Positions 61,456 to 64,000 of a stretch of 64,000 bases of DNA are shown here, piece after piece. The stretch is from positions 333,331-397,330 of the forward strand of contig NZ_JAHXZN010000003.1 of the NCBI RefSeq assembly GCF_019429485.1. The letters are read 5' to 3'. A program made the translations under genes and the position numbers. Source of the DNA: Sphingomonas citri (GTDB taxonomy: Bacteria > Pseudomonadota > Alphaproteobacteria > Sphingomonadales > Sphingomonadaceae). Under the pieces are notes generated by a model that was not told the origin of the DNA, ran no database searches, and was given only the letters and a program-made list of their open reading frames with translations. How positions within the stretch are numbered: the first letter of the stretch is position 1; each line of letters starts with the position of its first letter.

Positions 61456-62973
61456 TCACGCCGGTTGCAGCAATCCCTCGCGCGCGATCTTCTCGCGCCA
61501 CACCAAGGGCGCGAGCTGGTGGACGTTCTGCCCCTCGGCGTCGACCGCGACGGTGACGGGGAAGTCGCTCACCTCGAACTCGTAGATCGCCTCCATGCCG
61601 AGGTCCGCGAAGCCGACGACCTTGCTGCCCTTGATCGCGCGCGCGACCAGATAGGCCGCGCCGCCGACCGCCATCAGATAGGCGCTCTTGTGGTCGCGGA
61701 TCGCCTCGGTCGCAGCCGGGCCGCGCTCGGCCTTGCCGACCATCGCGAGCAGGCCCTGCTCGAGCATCATGCGCGTGAACTTGTCCATCCGCGTCGCCGT
61801 GGTCGGCCCCGCCGGCCCGACCACTTCCTCGCCGACCGGGTCGACCGGCCCGACATAATAGATCACGCGGCCCTTGAACTCGACCGGCAGCTCTTCACCG
61901 CGCGCCAGCATGTCGGCGATGCGCTTGTGCGCGGCGTCGCGCCCGGTGAGCATCTTGCCGTTGAGCAGCAGCCGGTCGCCGTGCTTCCACGTCTGCACCA
62001 CCTCGGGGGTCAGCGTGTCGAGGTCGACGCGGATCGCGGCGCTGTCGGGCTGCCAGTCGACCTGCGGCCAGTCGGCGAGCTTGGGCGCCTCCAGGTACAC
62101 CGGCCCCGAGCCGTCGAGCGTGAAGTGCGCGTGGCGGGTCGCGGCGCAGTTCGGGATCATCGCCACCGGCTTGGACGCGGCGTGGGTCGGCCAGTCGAGG
62201 ATCTTGACGTCGAGGATGGTCGACAGCCCGCCGAGCCCCTGCGCGCCGATGCCGAGCGCGTTGACCTTGTCGAACAGCTCGATGCGGAGCGCCTCCAGGT
62301 CGTTCTTCGGCCCGCGTGCCTTGAGCTGGGCCATGTCGATCTGGCCCATCAGCGATTCCTTGGCGAGCACCATCGCCTTCTCCGCGGTGCCGCCGATGCC
62401 GATGCCGAGCATGCCCGGCGGGCACCAGCCCGCGCCCATCTGCGGCAGCATCTCCAGCACCCAGTCGACGATCGAGTCGCTCGGGTTCATCATCTTGAAC
62501 TTGGACTTGTTCTCGCTGCCGCCGCCCTTGGCCGCGACGTCGATGTGGACCTTGTCGCCCGGTACCATCTCGACGTGGAGCACCGACGGCGTGTTGTCGC
62601 GCGTGTTGCGGCGCGTGAAGGCCGGGTCGGCCAGGATCGAGGCGCGCAGCTTGTTCTCGGGGTGGAGATAGGCGCGGCGCACGCCCTCGTCGACGACCTC
62701 CTGGAGCGAGCGCGGGCTCTCCAGCCGGCAGTCCTGCCCCCATTTGACGAAGACGGTGACGATCCCCGTGTCCTGGCAGATCGGGCGGTGCCCCTCGGCG
62801 CACATCCGGCTGTTGGTGAGGATCTGCGCCATCGCGTCCTTCGCGGCGGGGCTCTGCTCCGCGGCATAGGCCTCGCCCAGCGCGCGGATGTAGTCCATCG
62901 GGTGATAGTAACTGATGAACTGGAGCGCGTCGGCCACGCTCTCGATCAGGTCGGCTTCGCGGATCGTCGTCAT
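61456..62973 (-). CDS. fumA: Fumarate hydratase, class I
   Basis: A 505-residue 4Fe-4S enzyme of the TCA cycle that interconverts fumarate and malate. The cluster cysteines lie in HRPICQDTGIV, GWCPPGMLGIGIGG and MIPNCAATRHAHF, which fits class I fumarases. The C-terminal beta domain has GPTTATRMDKFTRMMLEQG and the AIYEFEVSDFPV motif. The start at 62973 (MTTIREADLI) is the family N-terminus; the upstream frame runs into repeat DNA. Monocistronic. Confidence 0.95.
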   Translation of the reverse strand: MTTIREADLIESVADALQFISYYHPMDYIRALGEAYAAEQSPAAKDAMAQILTNSRMCAEGHRPICQDTGIVTVFVKWGQDCRLESPRSLQEVVDEGVRRAYLHPENKLRASILADPAFTRRNTRDNTPSVLHVEMVPGDKVHIDVAAKGGGSENKSKFKMMNPSDSIVDWVLEMLPQMGAGWCPPGMLGIGIGGTAEKAMVLAKESLMGQIDMAQLKARGPKNDLEALRIELFDKVNALGIGAQGLGGLSTILDVKILDWPTHAASKPVAMIPNCAATRHAHFTLDGSGPVYLEAPKLADWPQVDWQPDSAAIRVDLDTLTPEVVQTWKHGDRLLLNGKMLTGRDAAHKRIADMLARGEELPVEFKGRVIYYVGPVDPVGEEVVGPAGPTTATRMDKFTRMMLEQGLLAMVGKAERGPAATEAIRDHKSAYLMAVGGAAYLVARAIKGSKVVGFADLGMEAIYEFEVSDFPVTVAVDAEGQNVHQLAPLVWREKIAREGLLQPA

Positions 62974-63392
62974 GCGCGCGGCTGTACGACGCCGCCGGGG
63001 GACGGGCAACCGTTGGAGGCTGGGCGCGATGGGGCACCTTGGGCGGTGACGATCCGGGGCGGGTACGAGTGACTTCCCCGTCGCAGCCTTCCTCGCCCCG
63101 TCATCCCGGACTTGGTCCGGGATCCACCGTGCCGCACACGCCTGAGGCGTTGCTTTCGCGGAAGGGTGGATCCCGGAACAAGTCCGGGATGACGGAAGGT
63201 GCAGGGCGCGATGACGCAAGGTGAGGTCCCGGAGGACGGCAGGTGAAGCGCGTCGAGGGTCTGCTCCGCCTGTTGGCGCCCGCGTCCGCGCGCATCCCGC
63301 CGGATCAGGTGCGGCATCGTGTCATCGCGCCGGCGCCGCATCTGCCGCGCGGCGCAAAGGAAAACGCAAGAATGTCGCGGTAGGACAAGGCC
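62974..63392. other. Gene-free interval with repeat
   Basis: It holds repeat copy 4 of the GTCATCCCGG type (63100-63193) and no convincing gene. The right part before the membrane-protein gene has no clear promoter. Confidence 0.5.
63100..63193. repeat. GTCATCCCGG intergenic repeat, copy 4
   Basis: An element of about 94 bp, GTCATCCCGGACTTGGTCCGGGATCC at its left part and GGATCCCGGAACAAGTCCGGGATGAC at its right part as near-perfect inverted arms, with a CGTTGCTTTCGCGGAAGG centre shared with copy 3. It is the most symmetrical of the four copies. Confidence 0.75.
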
Positions 63393-64000
63393 ATGCGCCC
63401 GCCCGCCCCAGACCGAGACGAACCGACCGGCGGCGTGCGCGCGCTCGCCGAGGCGCTCGGGCTCGCGCCCGCGTCGGACGCGCTGGTGGAGGAGTCGCGC
63501 CGCGCCGCGCTCGCCGCCAGCGCCGCGCTGTGGCCCGCCGCCGCGGCGGTGCTGCTGCTCGCGCCGCTGGGTCTGGGGGCGCTCGCCGGGCACGGGATCG
63601 TGGCCGCGCTGGCGTGGCGCAGCGGTCCGGCGGCGCTGCTCGCGCTGGGCTGCTGGGCGGTCGCGGCGCACCCGCGCGCGGCGGCGAGCCCGACCCACTG
63701 GCGGATCGCGACGATCGCCGCCGGCGGCAGCGCGATCGCGCTGCTGCTCGCGCTGCTCACCGCCACCGTCGCGACGCTGCCGCCCGCACTGCACCCCGCC
63801 GCGGGCGTAGCGGGCACCGCCGCGCTGATCGCGCTCGCGCTCGCGCTCCAGCCGCTGCGCGCCGCCACGCTCGCGCTGGTGGTGACGCTCGCGCTCGCCG
63901 CGGTGGCGCTCACCGGCGCCGCGCCGCTGCCGGCCGCGCTCGCGCTCGGCGGCGCCGCGCTGGTGGCGCTCGCGGTGGTGCGCGCCGCGCTCGCCCGCCA
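63393..64000 (+). CDS. Multi-spanning membrane protein, truncated at window edge
   Basis: The frame stays open from an ATG at 63393 to the end, at least 202 residues. A short cytoplasmic N-terminus (ALAEALGLAPASDALVEESRRAA) is followed by at least five very hydrophobic Ala/Leu-rich helices with few charged residues. No family is recognisable from this part. It could be the membrane part of a sensor or a transporter; the missing C-terminus would decide. Confidence 0.6.
   Translation, partial: MRPPAPDRDEPTGGVRALAEALGLAPASDALVEESRRAALAASAALWPAAAAVLLLAPLGLGALAGHGIVAALAWRSGPAALLALGCWAVAAHPRAAASPTHWRIATIAAGGSAIALLLALLTATVATLPPALHPAAGVAGTAALIALALALQPLRAATLALVVTLALAAVALTGAAPLPAALALGGAALVALAVVRAALAR

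Overview
The window is about 70% GC chromosomal DNA, and its genes most resemble those of a Sphingomonadaceae bacterium (Sphingomonas or a close relative). The main pointers are a methionine synthase split into two genes behind a SahR-type regulator, a PEPxxWA-CTERM protein, TonB-dependent receptors of the sugar-uptake type, rhodanese-ChrB/ChrA chromate genes, DUF2256, DUF427 and DUF805 proteins, and many GC-rich intergenic inverted repeats. This placement rests on gene content and gene order; no 16S gene is present.

Layout. 0-6.7 kb: a LOV (blue-light) hybrid histidine kinase, a GAF-PAS-PAS-GGDEF-EAL c-di-GMP protein with a perfect FNR-type box between the two, two DUF805 membrane proteins and an aldo/keto reductase. 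7-13.4 kb: a lipoprotein, then the methionine operon sahR-metF-metH(N)-metH(C), whose promoter is covered by a 20-bp palindrome. 13.5-24.7 kb: a serine-protease autotransporter, DUF2256, a GH26-like lipoprotein, secreted proteins, a Gfo/Idh oxidoreductase, a sorbosone-dehydrogenase/PEBP fusion and an alpha/beta hydrolase. 24.8-26.9 kb: tRNA-Lys directly abutting folK, a type-5 uracil-DNA glycosylase and a PAP2 phosphatase. 27.4-32.8 kb: a galactoside utilisation locus (GntR regulator, GH27 alpha-galactosidase, divergent TonB-dependent receptor). 33-41.6 kb: cyclopropane fatty acid synthase, the chrB-chrA-DUF2490 operon, a cupin, a cysteine-cluster protein, a globin, DUF427 and a polysaccharide deacetylase. 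41.7-43.4 kb: a PilZ protein and an orphan virB9-virB2 pair.

43.6-50.2 kb is an accessory-looking stretch of visibly lower GC, with small orphan genes and long gaps: a ZIP-type transporter, an RTX-repeat protein, a PEP-CTERM protein, a zinc-ribbon/HTH divergent pair, an orphan receiver protein, a Fis-type HTH protein and a possible nuclease remnant. No integrase or transposase is visible in it.

50.3-64 kb returns to core genes: trmB, a receiver protein, a PHA-system/VOC pair, a dps-DUF1328-ATP-dependent DNA ligase cluster, rpmG, a PRC-barrel protein, a candidate structured RNA carrying an 18-codon ORF with an almost perfect Shine-Dalgarno sequence, a methyltransferase, a siderophore receptor with a Fur-like box, class I fumarase and a truncated membrane protein at the right edge. 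The most promising undescribed elements are this RNA/sORF locus (57.9-58.2 kb), the virB9-virB2 pair, and the repeat families spread between genes.
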